Below are positions 18,892 through 29,125 of a DNA stretch of 40,142 nt, piece by piece (within the stretch, counting starts at the first letter, position 1; each line of letters starts with the position of its first letter). This DNA comes from Proteus vulgaris. GTDB taxonomy: Bacteria > Pseudomonadota > Gammaproteobacteria > Enterobacterales > Enterobacteriaceae. Under the pieces are notes generated by a model, which saw nothing but the letters and a program-made list of their open reading frames with translations, did no database searches and was not told the DNA's origin. Where the stretch lies: NCBI RefSeq assembly GCF_016239305.1, contig NZ_JAEHOQ010000029.1:1-40142 (forward strand). Reading direction: 5' to 3'. A program made the translations under genes and the position numbers.

Positions 18892-18963
18892 ATGACGAAA
18901 CTGACAGCGATTCGCTGTTATACTATTCACGTTCATAGTTCGAGAGTTACCCCGAGTTATTAA
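18892..18963 (+). CDS. Possible short leader ORF upstream of rho
   Basis: A 23-codon ATG ORF starting MTKLTAIRCY and ending 12 bases before the rho ATG. E. coli has a 33-residue rho leader peptide (RhoL), but I see no sequence similarity. There is no ribosome binding site, and the ATG lies only a few bases past the predicted transcription start. It may be chance; it is recorded because of its position and its close end to rho. Confidence 0.2.
   Translation: MTKLTAIRCYTIHVHSSRVTPSY
18904..18924 (+). promoter_or_regulatory. Palindrome with extended -10 box in the rho leader
   Basis: acagcga-t-tcgctgt (18904-18918) is a perfect palindrome with a one-base centre. Its right arm supplies the TG of TG-T-TATACT (18916-18924), an extended -10 box. 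It could be a second rho promoter with an overlapping operator, or an RNA hairpin in the leader made from the first promoter. Confidence 0.4.
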
Positions 18964-18975
18964 GAACCCACCATT

Positions 18976-20235
18976 ATGAATCTTACCGAATTAAAAAATA
19001 CGCCGGTATCAGAACTGATAGCACTTGGCGAAAATATGGGGCTAGAGAACCTGGCTCGAATGAGAAAGCAAGACATTATTTTCTCTATCTTGAAGCAACA
19101 CGCGAAAAGTGGAGAAGATATTTTCGGTGACGGTGTGCTGGAAATATTGCAGGATGGCTTTGGCTTCCTACGTTCCGCAGACAGTTCCTACCTTGCTGGT
19201 CCCGATGATATCTACGTTTCTCCAAGTCAAATTCGCCGTTTTAACCTTCGCACTGGTGACACCATCGCAGGTAAAATCCGTCCTCCTAAAGAAGGTGAAC
19301 GCTATTTTGCCCTCCTAAAAGTTAATGAAGTTAACTTTGATAAACCAGAAAATGCCCGCAGTAAAATCCTCTTTGAAAACTTAACACCTTTACATGCTAA
19401 TAATCGTTTACGCATGGAACGTGGTAATGGTTCAACAGAAGACTTAACCGCGCGTGTTCTTGACTTAGCGGCACCAATTGGTCGTGGTCAGCGTGGTCTT
19501 ATCGTTGCTCCACCAAAAGCAGGTAAAACAATGTTGCTGCAAAATATCGCAGCAAATATTGCTCATAACTACCCTGATTGCGTATTGATGGTACTTCTGA
19601 TTGATGAACGTCCAGAAGAAGTAACCGAGATGCAACGCTTGGTAAAAGGTGAAGTTATCGCATCGACCTTTGATGAACCAGCTTCTCGCCACGTACAAGT
19701 TGCAGAGATGGTCATTGAAAAAGCAAAACGCTTAGTTGAGCATAAAAAAGACGTTATCATCCTGTTAGACTCTATTACTCGTTTAGCACGTGCTTATAAC
19801 ACTGTGGTACCTTCATCAGGTAAAGTGTTAACTGGTGGTGTGGATGCAAACGCATTGCATCGTCCTAAACGTTTCTTCGGTGCAGCGCGAAATGTTGAAG
19901 AAGGTGGTAGTTTAACTATCATTGCAACAGCGCTCGTTGATACTGGTTCTAAAATGGACGAAGTTATCTACGAAGAATTTAAGGGTACAGGTAACATGGA
20001 ATTACACCTGTCTCGTAAAATCGCTGAAAAACGTGTTTTCCCAGCGATCGATTATAATCGTTCTGGTACACGTAAAGAAGAATTGCTGACGACTCAAGAT
20101 GAGTTACAAAAAATGTGGATCCTGCGTAAGATTATTCATCCAATGGGTGAAATCGATGCAATGGAATTCCTCATTAATAAATTAGCGATGACGAAGACAA
20201 ATGAAGAGTTCTTTGACTTTATGAAACGCTCATAG
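18976..20235 (+). CDS. rho: Transcription termination factor Rho
   Basis: Hexameric RNA-dependent ATPase that releases untranslated transcripts. The 419 residues are nearly identical to E. coli Rho. An N-terminal helical region and OB fold bind RNA ([17 protein letters not shown]). Walker A is APPKAGKT at about 178-185, Walker B is VIILLDS near 260, and the Q-loop, R-loop and arginine-finger segments are present. The start is fixed by homology ([10 protein letters not shown]) because no strong ribosome binding site precedes it. A terminator follows at 20371. Confidence 0.98.
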   Translation: MNLTELKNTPVSELIALGENMGLENLARMRKQDIIFSILKQHAKSGEDIFGDGVLEILQDGFGFLRSADSSYLAGPDDIYVSPSQIRRFNLRTGDTIAGKIRPPKEGERYFALLKVNEVNFDKPENARSKILFENLTPLHANNRLRMERGNGSTEDLTARVLDLAAPIGRGQRGLIVAPPKAGKTMLLQNIAANIAHNYPDCVLMVLLIDERPEEVTEMQRLVKGEVIASTFDEPASRHVQVAEMVIEKAKRLVEHKKDVIILLDSITRLARAYNTVVPSSGKVLTGGVDANALHRPKRFFGAARNVEEGGSLTIIATALVDTGSKMDEVIYEEFKGTGNMELHLSRKIAEKRVFPAIDYNRSGTRKEELLTTQDELQKMWILRKIIHPMGEIDAMEFLINKLAMTKTNEEFFDFMKRS

Positions 20236-20370
20236 CATTTATTAACAAAGTGGCTAAGCTAATAACAACATTAAAATATTAAAAGAGTGTGCTCTGTTAC
20301 AGAATAAGTAATATCCCCTCAATTTATATGCCGTTAAGCTCGTTTACTTTGTTAGAATGACGATATGATA

Positions 20371-20398
20371 AAAACGCCACACTATTGTGGCGTTTTTT
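20371..20398 (+). terminator. Rho-independent terminator after rho
   Basis: aaaacgccaca / tgtggcgtttt has a four-base loop and a six-T run, and lies 135 bases after the rho stop. It separates rho from the wec operon. Confidence 0.9.
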
Positions 20399-20644
20399 GT
20401 TTTTATTTTTTATGGGTGTAATTAAATTTTGAGTGCAGTATTTTAGCGAGAAGTTGGTATATATATTGCATGTTTTAGTAATTGATAAAAATAGCGATGG
20501 CATCAATAAAAATAGTTAAGGAAAACTTATAATTGATGAAGGGTGGTGGGTTTTGAATAAACTCGTCGTGGTGGAGCTGGAAAAAGAATAAAAACACATG
20601 GAAGGGTAAAATAACCAGCTATATTTATTATAGAGAACAGTACT
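20399..20644. other. wec operon upstream region
   Basis: AT-rich until about 20540, then a G-rich stretch (gggtggtggg, cgtggtggagctgg) that would lie in the wec leader RNA. TATAAT at 20528-20533 is a perfect -10 box with no good -35. I looked for the ops/JUMPStart element that recruits RfaH to long polysaccharide operons and did not find a GGCGGTAG core. Confidence 0.45.
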
Positions 20645-21733
20645 GTGGATATACTAAAAATGAGCACAAGCGTTTTTTATGTGTTCTTATTTTCTTTCGC
20701 ATTTTTATTCTTGGCTCGTAAAATTGCAAAAAAAATAGGACTCGTGGATAAACCGAATTATCGTAAAAAACATCATGGATTGATCCCTCTTGTGGGTGGG
20801 ATTTCAGTCTATTTTGGTATTGTTTTCGCATTTTATATTTCAGATATCTACATTCCTCATAAGGAATTGTATCTGGCATGTGCGGGACTTCTTGTTTTTA
20901 TCGGTGCGTTAGATGATCGTTTCGATATTAGTGTCAAAATAAGAGCAACAATCCAAGCATTTGTTGGGATCGTGATGATGGTGGGGGCAGGATTAAAACT
21001 GGACACACTAGGTCATGCTTTTGGTCCTTGGGAAATGCATTTAGGGCCTTTTGGTTACATTGTGACACTTTTTGCTGTTTGGGCAGCAATAAATGCCTTC
21101 AATATGGTTGATGGTATTGATGGATTATTAGGTGGTCTCTCTTGTGTTTCTTTTGGCGCGTTAGGCATTTTGTTATATCAAAGTGGTAATTCTGCACTCG
21201 CATTCTGGTGTTTCTCATTTATTGCCGCAATTTTGCCTTATATCCTTTTAAATCTAGGGGTTTGCGGTAAAAAATTCAAAGTCTTTATGGGGGATGCAGG
21301 TAGTACCCTTATCGGGTTTACCATTATTTGGCTATTAGTTGCATCAACACAGACTCAGCCTCGTCCTGTAAAAGCAGTCACTGCATTATGGATAATTGCT
21401 ATTCCTCTTATGGATATGGTGGCAATTATGTACCGCCGTTTACGTAAAGGGATGAGCCCTTTCTCACCAGACCGTCAACATATTCATCATTTGATTATGC
21501 GTGCAGGTTTTACCTCTCGCCAAGCCTTTATTTTAATCACGGTGGCTGCAGCACTTTTAGCCGCGATTGGTATTATCGGTCAAAACCTATCATTTGTCCC
21601 TGAATGGTTCATGTTGGCATTATTCTTGCTTGCATTTGTTATGTATGGTTATTGCATTAAACGCGCGTGGCGAGTCGCTCGTTTTATTAAACGACATAAG
21701 CGTCGCTTACGTAGAGCAACACAACAGCATTAA
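20645..21733 (+). CDS. wecA: UDP-GlcNAc:undecaprenyl-phosphate GlcNAc-1-phosphate transferase WecA
   Basis: Integral membrane enzyme that makes lipid I of ECA from UDP-GlcNAc and undecaprenyl phosphate; in many enterobacteria it also primes O-antigen. The 362 residues show about eleven hydrophobic segments. Catalytic signatures are LDDRFD (D90, D91), NMVDGIDG (D156, D159), FMGDAGS (D217) and HIHH at 279-282. The start is a GTG, chosen because MDILKMST aligns with the E. coli N-terminus MNLLTVST; an ATG five codons later is the alternative. It is the first gene of the ECA operon. Confidence 0.96.
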   Translation: MDILKMSTSVFYVFLFSFAFLFLARKIAKKIGLVDKPNYRKKHHGLIPLVGGISVYFGIVFAFYISDIYIPHKELYLACAGLLVFIGALDDRFDISVKIRATIQAFVGIVMMVGAGLKLDTLGHAFGPWEMHLGPFGYIVTLFAVWAAINAFNMVDGIDGLLGGLSCVSFGALGILLYQSGNSALAFWCFSFIAAILPYILLNLGVCGKKFKVFMGDAGSTLIGFTIIWLLVASTQTQPRPVKAVTALWIIAIPLMDMVAIMYRRLRKGMSPFSPDRQHIHHLIMRAGFTSRQAFILITVAAALLAAIGIIGQNLSFVPEWFMLALFLLAFVMYGYCIKRAWRVARFIKRHKRRLRRATQQH

Positions 21734-21757
21734 TATAAGCAGAGGTTTTTTAACGTG

Positions 21758-22816
21758 ATGAACTCGGAAAATAACGCCTCCCGACAGGGTAATCAGCCAG
21801 ATAACGAACTCGATATTCGAGGTCTTTGTTGTGCGCTTTGGTCAGGAAAAAGCTGGATTATAGGGTTCGCTCTGCTTTTTGCTGTGATTGCACTTGGGGC
21901 ATCTTATTTGATGCAACCTAAATGGAGTGCAATCGCAATGACAGAGAAACCAACGATAAATAACTTAGGCAGTTATTATTCGCAATCTCAGTTTTTACGT
22001 AATCTTGATACACAAATTAATCCATCAGCGCAAACTCCAGCCTTAAGTATTCCTGATGAAGCTTATCAAGAGTTTGTTACACAAATTGCTGCTTTTGATA
22101 CCCGTCGTGAGTTTTGGCTACAAACGGATTATTTCAAACAACGCAAAGAAAGTGATGAGCAAGCTAATGCTGCGTTATTGGATGAGTTAATTAACAATAT
22201 TCAATTTACGCCTTCTGATGAGAAAAAGTTGGTTAATGATCAATTAAGACTCATTGCCGAATCCTCAAAAGAGGCGAGCCAATTATTAAATGAGTATATT
22301 GCTTTCGCTAATAAAAGAGCATCTACTCATCTTAATGATGAAGTGATAACCGCATGGGCAACAAGAACACAGTCAATGAAAGCGTTAGTTAAACGCCAAG
22401 AAATGGCGGCTCAAGCGGCTTATCAACGTCAAATTAACTTATTAGAGCAATCAATAAAAGTTGCTGAGAAACAAGGTATTTCTCAAAAACAGACATCTAT
22501 TGCGATTGATGAGTTACCTGACTCTAAATTATTCCTGCTAGGTGTTCCTCTATTGCAATCGCAGCTAGAAACTTTAGTGGCAACAGGTGCTGATTTTGAT
22601 AGTGATTATGATCAAAATACAGCAATGTTAGCGACCCTCGCTGTGGGGGCAAAATTGCAAGATAACTTCCAAACTTACCGTTTCTTACGTACTCCTGAAG
22701 ATCCTGTAAAACGTGATAGTCCTCGCCGTGCCTTTATGATGGTGCTTTGGGGAGCAATTGGCGTATTAGCAGGTGCAGGTGTTGCATTAGTAAGACGTAG
22801 CTCATTAAAAAAATAA
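21758..22816 (+). CDS. wzzE: ECA chain-length regulator WzzE
   Basis: Polysaccharide co-polymerase that sets the number of ECA trisaccharide repeats made by WzyE. The product of about 352 residues has a first membrane segment at about 31-52 and a second near the C-terminus (325-345). The large periplasmic domain between them is rich in helices, and the PxxP-like RDSPRRAF motif lies before the last helix. A GTG directly before the ATG (21755) is nine bases from AGAGG, better spaced than the ATG, so either may be used. A 129-base gap with two palindromes separates it from wecB. Confidence 0.94.
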   Translation: MNSENNASRQGNQPDNELDIRGLCCALWSGKSWIIGFALLFAVIALGASYLMQPKWSAIAMTEKPTINNLGSYYSQSQFLRNLDTQINPSAQTPALSIPDEAYQEFVTQIAAFDTRREFWLQTDYFKQRKESDEQANAALLDELINNIQFTPSDEKKLVNDQLRLIAESSKEASQLLNEYIAFANKRASTHLNDEVITAWATRTQSMKALVKRQEMAAQAAYQRQINLLEQSIKVAEKQGISQKQTSIAIDELPDSKLFLLGVPLLQSQLETLVATGADFDSDYDQNTAMLATLAVGAKLQDNFQTYRFLRTPEDPVKRDSPRRAFMMVLWGAIGVLAGAGVALVRRSSLKK

Positions 22817-22829
22817 TAATTATTAAATT

Positions 22830-22874
22830 TTGTCATTGATGACAATAACGAGACATCAGGTGTTTCGGCACCTG
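22830..22874 (+). other. Two palindromes in the wzzE-wecB gap
   Basis: ttgtcat-tg-atgacaa (22830-22845) is a perfect 16-base palindrome. caggtg-tttcgg-cacctg (22857-22874) follows 11 bases later as a six-pair hairpin. Neither is followed by a T-run. They could be an operator, or RNA structures that protect or cut the operon transcript. Confidence 0.4.
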
Positions 22875-22945
22875 GTGTATTGAGTATAAGGGCATATTGC
22901 TTTCCCAAAAATAAGCGATATAACAACGAAGAAAAGAGAGCCACT

Positions 22946-24076
22946 GTGAAAGTGTTGACTGTTTTTGGCACACGCCCTGAAGCGATAAAAATGGCACCTT
23001 TAGTGCACGCTTTAGCAAATGATGATTCGTTTGAAGCGAAGGTATGTGTTACGGCCCAACATCGAGAAATGCTTGATCAGGTATTAAATCTTTTTGAGAT
23101 CAAACCAGATTATGATCTCAATATTATGAAACCAGGACAAGATTTAACGGATATTACCTGTCGTATTTTAGAAGGGTTAAAACCGGTATTAGCATCATTC
23201 CAACCTGATGTTGTTTTGGTGCATGGTGATACAACGACAACCATGGCAGCAAGTTTAGCCGCATTTTATCAACGAATTCCAGTTGGCCATGTGGAAGCAG
23301 GGTTGCGTACAGGCAATCTTTATTCACCGTGGCCAGAAGAAGCCAATCGTACTATTGCAGGGCATCTTGCCATGTATCATTTCGCACCAACAGAGACAGC
23401 AAAATTAAATCTGGTACGAGAAGCGGTTGCAGATAAAAATATTTTTGTTACTGGAAATACTGTTATTGATGCGTTGTTTTGGGTGAGTGATAGAGTGATG
23501 GGCAATCAAACACTCTTAAATGAACTCGCTGTAAACTATCCTTTTATTCAGCCAAATAAAAAAATGATCCTTGTGACGGGGCATCGTCGCGAAAGCTTTG
23601 GTGGTGGTTTCGAACGTATTTGCCAAGCATTAGCTGAAATCGCATTAGCACATCCTGATGTTGAAGTTGTCTATCCTGTTCACTTAAACCCAAATGTGAG
23701 TGAGCCTGTTCAACGTATTCTTCACGGTATTGACAACATTAAACTAATACAGCCACAAGATTATCTCCCCTTTGTTTATTTAATGAATCATGCTTACCTT
23801 ATTTTAACCGACTCTGGTGGGATCCAAGAAGAAGCGCCTTCATTAGGTAAGCCCGTTTTGGTAATGCGAGACACAACAGAGCGCCCAGAAGCGGTTGAAG
23901 CCGGCTCTGTTCGTTTAGTGGGAACCGACACCAAACGTATTGTTAGCGAAGTAACCTCTTTATTGACAGACGAAAACGCGTATCACCAAATGAGTAAGGC
24001 GACAAACCCTTATGGTGATGGACATGCCTGCCAACGTATTCTTGAAGCATTGAAAAAAAATCAGGTGACATTATGA
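22946..24076 (+). CDS. wecB: UDP-N-acetylglucosamine 2-epimerase (non-hydrolysing) WecB
   Basis: Converts UDP-GlcNAc to UDP-ManNAc for ECA. The 376 residues equal E. coli WecB. Active-site segments are [17 protein letters not shown] (D95), HVEAGLRTG (E117), GHRRESFG and [10 protein letters not shown]. The GTG start at 22946 is supported by AAAGAGAG five bases upstream and by exact alignment of [12 protein letters not shown]; in-frame codons upstream belong to the intergenic region. It overlaps wecC by four bases (ATGA). Confidence 0.96.
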   Translation: MKVLTVFGTRPEAIKMAPLVHALANDDSFEAKVCVTAQHREMLDQVLNLFEIKPDYDLNIMKPGQDLTDITCRILEGLKPVLASFQPDVVLVHGDTTTTMAASLAAFYQRIPVGHVEAGLRTGNLYSPWPEEANRTIAGHLAMYHFAPTETAKLNLVREAVADKNIFVTGNTVIDALFWVSDRVMGNQTLLNELAVNYPFIQPNKKMILVTGHRRESFGGGFERICQALAEIALAHPDVEVVYPVHLNPNVSEPVQRILHGIDNIKLIQPQDYLPFVYLMNHAYLILTDSGGIQEEAPSLGKPVLVMRDTTERPEAVEAGSVRLVGTDTKRIVSEVTSLLTDENAYHQMSKATNPYGDGHACQRILEALKKNQVTL

Positions 24077-25335
24077 GTTTTGAAACTATTTCTGTTATCG
24101 GCCTCGGCTACATTGGTTTACCTACAGCGGCAGCTTTTGCCTCTCGTAAAAAAAGCGTCATCGGTGTTGATGTTAATCAGCATGCAGTTGATACAATTAA
24201 TAAAGGTCAAATTCACATTGTTGAACCTGATCTCGATAAAGTTGTAAAACAAGCCGTTGAAGAGGGGCACTTAAAAGCCTACACCACGCCACAGCCAGCA
24301 GATGCTTACCTTATTGCGGTACCAACACCTTTTAAAGGTGAGCATGAGCCTGATTTGGCTTATGTTGAATCAGCCGCACGCTCTATTGCACCTGTACTGA
24401 AAAAGGGCGACCTTATTATTTTAGAATCGACGTCACCGGTTGGTTCTACTGAACAAATGGCACAGTGGTTAGCAGAAGCTCGCCCAGATTTAACGTTCCC
24501 TCATCAAGACGGTGAAGAAGCAGATATCGATATTGCTTATTGTCCTGAACGTGTATTACCTGGTCAGGTCATGATTGAGCTTATTCGCAATGACCGAGTT
24601 GTTGGTGGGATGAACCGTAAATCCTCAGAGCGTGCGAGTGAGTTATACAAAATTTTCCTTGAAGGTGAATGTGTTATCACCAATGCGCGTACCGCAGAAA
24701 TGTGTAAGCTAACGGAAAATAGTTTCCGTGATGTTAATATTGCATTTGCTAATGAATTATCGCTGATCTGCGCTGACCAAGATATCAATGTGTGGGAGCT
24801 AATTAGCTTGGCAAACCGCCACCCACGCGTCAATATTTTACAACCAGGCCCCGGCGTTGGTGGACACTGTATCGCAGTTGACCCTTGGTTTATCGTGTCA
24901 CAAAATCCAAAACAATCTCGTTTAATTCACACTGCGCGTTTAGTCAATGATGGCAAACCAGTGTGGGTTATTGATCAAGTGAAAGCTGCGGTTGCTGATT
25001 GTCTTACCGAAACGGGTAAACGTGCTAACGAAATTAAAATAGCCTGCTTTGGTTTAGCCTTTAAACCTAATATTGATGATTTACGTGAAAGCCCAGCCAT
25101 GAACATCACTAAACAAGTGGCAGATTGGCACAGTGGTACGACATGGGCTGTTGAACCTAATATTCATGAGTTGCCAACAAAACTGAAAGGGATCACTGAA
25201 TTAGTGTCAACTGAACAAGCATTAAAAGATGCTGATATTGTATTAATGCTCGTTGATCATCAACAATTTAAAGCGATCCCAGGTAGTAAAGTCACTCAAA
25301 AATGGATTGTAGATACTAAAGGAGTATGGCGTTGA
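24073..25335 (+). CDS. wecC: UDP-N-acetyl-D-mannosamine dehydrogenase WecC
   Basis: NAD-dependent four-electron oxidation of UDP-ManNAc to UDP-ManNAcA, the acidic sugar of ECA. The 420 residues match the family. An N-terminal Rossmann motif [11 protein letters not shown] lies at 10-20, the catalytic lysine region is CKLTEN (K212), and the thiolate is C266 in [11 protein letters not shown]. The C-terminal UDP-binding domain carries [15 protein letters not shown]. It is coupled to wecB by ATGA, and its own stop overlaps the start of rffG. Confidence 0.96.
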   Translation: MSFETISVIGLGYIGLPTAAAFASRKKSVIGVDVNQHAVDTINKGQIHIVEPDLDKVVKQAVEEGHLKAYTTPQPADAYLIAVPTPFKGEHEPDLAYVESAARSIAPVLKKGDLIILESTSPVGSTEQMAQWLAEARPDLTFPHQDGEEADIDIAYCPERVLPGQVMIELIRNDRVVGGMNRKSSERASELYKIFLEGECVITNARTAEMCKLTENSFRDVNIAFANELSLICADQDINVWELISLANRHPRVNILQPGPGVGGHCIAVDPWFIVSQNPKQSRLIHTARLVNDGKPVWVIDQVKAAVADCLTETGKRANEIKIACFGLAFKPNIDDLRESPAMNITKQVADWHSGTTWAVEPNIHELPTKLKGITELVSTEQALKDADIVLMLVDHQQFKAIPGSKVTQKWIVDTKGVWR

Positions 25336-26399
25336 AACGCATTCTAGTTACAGGTGGAGCCGGTTTTATCGGCTCTGCTGTTGTTCGACATATTATTGAA
25401 AACACCAATGACAGCGTTGTTGTGGTGGATAAGCTGACTTATGCTGGTAATTTAGAGTCACTAGCGACAGTGGCTAACAGTGAACGCTATGCCTTTGAGC
25501 AGGTTGATATCTGTGATAGATCAGAGCTTGACCGCTTATTTGCTCAATATCAGCCAGATGTTGTGATGCACTTAGCCGCTGAAAGCCATGTTGACCGTTC
25601 TATTGATGGTCCTGCCGCGTTTATTGAAACCAATATTGTCGGTACTTACACATTACTGGAAGCCACTCGTCATTATTGGCAGGTACTCTCTGAAGATAAG
25701 AGAACAGCATTTCGCTTTCACCATATCTCAACAGATGAAGTGTATGGCGATCTAGAAGGTACAGATGATTTCTTTACTGAAACTACACCTTATGCGCCAA
25801 GTAGCCCTTATTCTGCTTCTAAAGCATCAAGTGACCATTTAGTACGTGCATGGCTACGGACTTATGGCTTACCTACAGTGATCACAAACTGTTCAAATAA
25901 CTATGGTCCTTACCACTTCCCTGAAAAATTAATTCCTTTAATTATTTTAAATGCGATTTCAGGAAAGCCATTGCCTGTCTATGGAAAAGGTGAGCAAATT
26001 CGTGATTGGCTCTATGTTGAAGATCATGCTCGAGCACTCTATTTAGTCGCAACAACAGCAACACCAGGTAAAACCTACAATATTGGTGGCCATAATGAGC
26101 GCCGTAATATTGATGTTGTTAAAACAATTTGTGCGCTATTAGAAGAGTTATATCCAGCAAAACCTGAAGGTGTTGCTCAGTATATTGATTTAATTACATA
26201 TGTAAAAGATAGACCTGGTCATGATCTGCGTTATGCCATTGATGCTGCGAAAATTGAAACTGAATTAGGTTGGAAGCCCGAAGAGACATTTGAATCAGGT
26301 ATTCGTAAAACTGTTTTGTGGTACTTAAATAACGAAACATGGTGGAAACGCGTACTTGATGGCTCTTATGCTGGTGAACGTTTAGGGCTTGGAAACTGA
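25332..26399 (+). CDS. rffG: dTDP-glucose 4,6-dehydratase RffG (RmlB2)
   Basis: First dehydration step toward dTDP-Fuc4NAc, the third ECA sugar. The chosen start is the TTG at 25332, seven bases after GGAG, which gives 355 residues, the same as E. coli RffG, and overlaps the wecC stop. The ATG at 25326 is only one base from that GGAG and is unlikely. It is a short-chain dehydrogenase with GGAGFIGS at 8-15, STDEVYGD around D135/E136, and catalytic Y160/K164 in YSASK. In P. mirabilis, loss of rffG has been reported to impair swarming (from memory). Confidence 0.94.
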   Translation: MKRILVTGGAGFIGSAVVRHIIENTNDSVVVVDKLTYAGNLESLATVANSERYAFEQVDICDRSELDRLFAQYQPDVVMHLAAESHVDRSIDGPAAFIETNIVGTYTLLEATRHYWQVLSEDKRTAFRFHHISTDEVYGDLEGTDDFFTETTPYAPSSPYSASKASSDHLVRAWLRTYGLPTVITNCSNNYGPYHFPEKLIPLIILNAISGKPLPVYGKGEQIRDWLYVEDHARALYLVATTATPGKTYNIGGHNERRNIDVVKTICALLEELYPAKPEGVAQYIDLITYVKDRPGHDLRYAIDAAKIETELGWKPEETFESGIRKTVLWYLNNETWWKRVLDGSYAGERLGLGN

Positions 26400-26418
26400 T
26401 TAAGTAAAAGGATAAATG

Positions 26419-27300
26419 ATGAAAGGTATTATTTTAGCGGGTGGCTCTGGTACACGACTACATCCGATAACCAAAGGGGTATCGAAACAGTTGTTGCCTA
26501 TCTATGATAAGCCCATGATCTATTATCCGCTTTCAGTTCTGATGCTTGCTGGTATTCGAGATATTTTGATCATCACAACACCTGATGACATGACCTCATT
26601 CCAACGTTTATTAGGTGATGGTTCTGCATTTGGTGTTCATCTTCAATATAAAATTCAACCATCGCCAGATGGTTTAGCTCAAGCGTTTATTTTAGGCGAA
26701 GAATTTATTGGTGATGATCATTGCTGTTTAGTGTTAGGCGATAATATCTATTTTGGTCAAGGATTTAGTCCAAAACTAAAACAAGTTGCTCAACGCGAAC
26801 GAGGAGCGACAGTCTTTGGTTATCAAGTGATGGATCCTGAACGATTTGGTGTTGTTGAATTTGACGATAATTTCAAAGTATTGTCGATTGAAGAAAAACC
26901 GGAACAACCTAAATCTAATTGGGCAGTAACCGGGCTTTACTTCTATGATAGCCGTGTGGTTGATTTTGCTAAAAAAGTAAAACCTTCTATTCGTGGTGAA
27001 CTAGAAATTACCTCTATTAATCAGATGTATCTCGAGTGTGGCGAGCTTAATGTTGAACTGTTAGGGCGTGGTTTTGCATGGTTAGATACCGGCACTCACG
27101 ACAGTTTAATTGAAGCCAGTACTTTCGTTCAAACAGTTGAAAAGCGCCAAGGATTTAAAGTGGCGTGTCTTGAAGAGATTGCTTGGCGTAATGGATGGCT
27201 CAATGATGACCAAGTAAGAGAGAGTGCAAAATCACTGTCTAAAACGGGTTATGGTCGCTATCTATTGGATTTATTACATGTCCGTCCTCGCCAATATTAA
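26419..27300 (+). CDS. rffH: Glucose-1-phosphate thymidylyltransferase RffH (RmlA2)
   Basis: Joins glucose-1-phosphate and dTTP to give dTDP-glucose, the substrate of RffG. Of two adjacent ATGs, the second (26419) is better spaced from AAAGG and gives 293 residues, equal to E. coli RffH. The nucleotidyltransferase signature [11 protein letters not shown] is at 8-18, [12 protein letters not shown] follows, and the LGDNI metal-binding segment is near residue 110. Its 3' end overlaps wecD by 23 bases. Confidence 0.95.
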   Translation: MKGIILAGGSGTRLHPITKGVSKQLLPIYDKPMIYYPLSVLMLAGIRDILIITTPDDMTSFQRLLGDGSAFGVHLQYKIQPSPDGLAQAFILGEEFIGDDHCCLVLGDNIYFGQGFSPKLKQVAQRERGATVFGYQVMDPERFGVVEFDDNFKVLSIEEKPEQPKSNWAVTGLYFYDSRVVDFAKKVKPSIRGELEITSINQMYLECGELNVELLGRGFAWLDTGTHDSLIEASTFVQTVEKRQGFKVACLEEIAWRNGWLNDDQVRESAKSLSKTGYGRYLLDLLHVRPRQY

Positions 27301-27991
27301 TTATCTTGAGTGGGAAAGTGAATTTTTCTCACTCAAAACGGGGCGTCTTGAGTTTGATGCTCACGCGCCTGTATTAACAGATAAACAGCTTGATGCATTT
27401 GCTCTGATTCAAGCTAAAGTCGCATCTCATGAGCTTTCACTCATCGATAAACTCAGTCAATTAGGTTTTCAATTTGCGGAAGGTGAAATTGATTTTAAAC
27501 TTCCAATTGGCATAGAAAATGCTTGTAAGAAAGCGCCTGAATTATGTTTTAGAAAGGCCAATGATGCTGATATTAATTTACTGATGGAAACTGCATCAGA
27601 GGCTTTTGTACAAAGTCGTTTTCGAGCACCTTGGTATCAAGAAGACGATAGCAGTCGTTTTTATGCATTATGGGTTAAAAAAGCGGTACTAGGTACGTTC
27701 GATGATATCTGCTTACTGACTTATGATATTGAAAATAACATGAGTGGCTTTGTCACTTTACGTCGTCTATCTGAAAGTGAAGCAAGAGTGGGGTTACTTG
27801 CGGTAATGCCCAATAGAACAGGACAAGGCATTGGTAAACAACTGATGTCGGTCGCGAAGCTTTGGTGTCAACAGCAAGGTATTTCAACCCTATATGTTGC
27901 AACACAAATCAGCAATATTGCAGCTTCGCGTTTATACACACACAGTGGTGGCTTAATAGAGAGCACCACTTATTGGTTATACAGGGGATAA
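27278..27991 (+). CDS. wecD: dTDP-4-amino-4,6-dideoxygalactose acetyltransferase WecD
   Basis: GNAT-family enzyme that acetylates dTDP-Fuc4N to dTDP-Fuc4NAc with acetyl-CoA. The start at 27278 gives 237 residues (224 in E. coli). SRFRAPWYQ and GRFYA-like motifs mark the substrate part, and the acetyl-CoA loop is [10 protein letters not shown]. The C-terminal ESTTYWLYR matches the family. It begins inside rffH, overlapping by 23 bases, with only a weak GGAT ribosome binding site, so coupling to rffH is likely. The N-terminal 100 residues are poorly conserved. Confidence 0.91.
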   Translation: MSVLANINYLEWESEFFSLKTGRLEFDAHAPVLTDKQLDAFALIQAKVASHELSLIDKLSQLGFQFAEGEIDFKLPIGIENACKKAPELCFRKANDADINLLMETASEAFVQSRFRAPWYQEDDSSRFYALWVKKAVLGTFDDICLLTYDIENNMSGFVTLRRLSESEARVGLLAVMPNRTGQGIGKQLMSVAKLWCQQQGISTLYVATQISNIAASRLYTHSGGLIESTTYWLYRG

Positions 27992-27992
27992 T

Positions 27993-29123
27993 ATGATTCC
28001 GTTTAATAAACCACCCGTTGTCGGCACCGAATTAGAATATATGAAACAAGCCATGGAAAGTGGCAAGCTCTGTGGTGATGGCAATTTCACAAAAAAATGT
28101 GAAAAGTGGTTAGAAGAACAATTTCATTGTCATAAAACGCTGTTAACGCCATCTTGTACTGCATCGCTTGAAATGGCCGCTATCTTATTAGATATCAAGC
28201 CAGGTGATGAAGTCATTATGCCGAGCTTTACCTTTGTTTCGACCTCTAATGCGTTTGTATTACGTGGAGCAACCATTGTTTTTGTTGATATTCGTCCAGA
28301 TACTATGAATATCGATGAAACAAAAATTGAAGTGGCAATTACAGACAAAACTCGTGCTATCGTGCCTGTTCATTATGCGGGTGTTGCGTGTGAAATGGAC
28401 ACGATTATGGCTATTGCGAAAAGACATAATCTGTTTGTTATCGAAGATGCGGCGCAAGGTGTCATGTCAACTTACAAAGGTAAGGCATTAGGCACTATTG
28501 GTCATATTGGTTGCTATAGCTTCCATGAAACTAAAAACTATTCATCAGGTGGCGAAGGTGGTGCAACGCTCATTAATGATCCTGATTTAATCAATCGCGC
28601 AGAAGTTATCCGTGAAAAAGGCACTAATCGTAGCCAATTTTTCCGTGGGCAAGTCGATAAATACACTTGGCGTGATATTGGTTCTAGTTACTTAATGTCA
28701 GATTTACAGGCGGCTTATTTATGGGCACAGCTTGAAGAAGCCGAAAAGATTAATGAACGTCGCTTAGCGTTTTGGCAAATTTACTATGATGCATTGACGC
28801 CATTAGCAGAGAAAGGTTTATTAGCGCTTCCAATCGTTCCTGAAGGATTAGAACACAATGCACATATGTTCTATATCAAACTGAACGATATTGAGCAACG
28901 TACTGCGTTTAATGACTATATGAAAGCGCACGATGTTTTAACTGTCTTTCACTATGTGTCATTGCATACCAGTCCAGCCGGTATGAAATTTGGTCGTTTC
29001 GATGGTGAAGATATTTTCACTACACAAGAAAGTGAGCGTTTAGTGCGTTTACCTATGTTCTACAATATGACAGAAGAAGAACAGCAAACCGTTATTGGCC
29101 ATATTCGCGATTTCTTTGCTTAA
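27993..29123 (+). CDS. wecE: dTDP-4-amino-4,6-dideoxygalactose transaminase WecE
   Basis: PLP-dependent sugar aminotransferase of the DegT/DnrJ/EryC1 family; it converts dTDP-4-keto-6-deoxyglucose to dTDP-Fuc4N. The 376 residues equal E. coli WecE. The Schiff-base lysine is K181 in SFHETKNYSSGGEGG; EDAAQG (151-156) stacks and binds the cofactor. It starts one base after the wecD stop. WecE acts before WecD although encoded after it. Confidence 0.96.
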   Translation: MIPFNKPPVVGTELEYMKQAMESGKLCGDGNFTKKCEKWLEEQFHCHKTLLTPSCTASLEMAAILLDIKPGDEVIMPSFTFVSTSNAFVLRGATIVFVDIRPDTMNIDETKIEVAITDKTRAIVPVHYAGVACEMDTIMAIAKRHNLFVIEDAAQGVMSTYKGKALGTIGHIGCYSFHETKNYSSGGEGGATLINDPDLINRAEVIREKGTNRSQFFRGQVDKYTWRDIGSSYLMSDLQAAYLWAQLEEAEKINERRLAFWQIYYDALTPLAEKGLLALPIVPEGLEHNAHMFYIKLNDIEQRTAFNDYMKAHDVLTVFHYVSLHTSPAGMKFGRFDGEDIFTTQESERLVRLPMFYNMTEEEQQTVIGHIRDFFA

Positions 29124-29125
29124 TT

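Noticed and set aside
20399-20644. Search for an RfaH ops/JUMPStart element before wecA
   Set aside because: Only G-rich stretches; no GGCGGTAG core.
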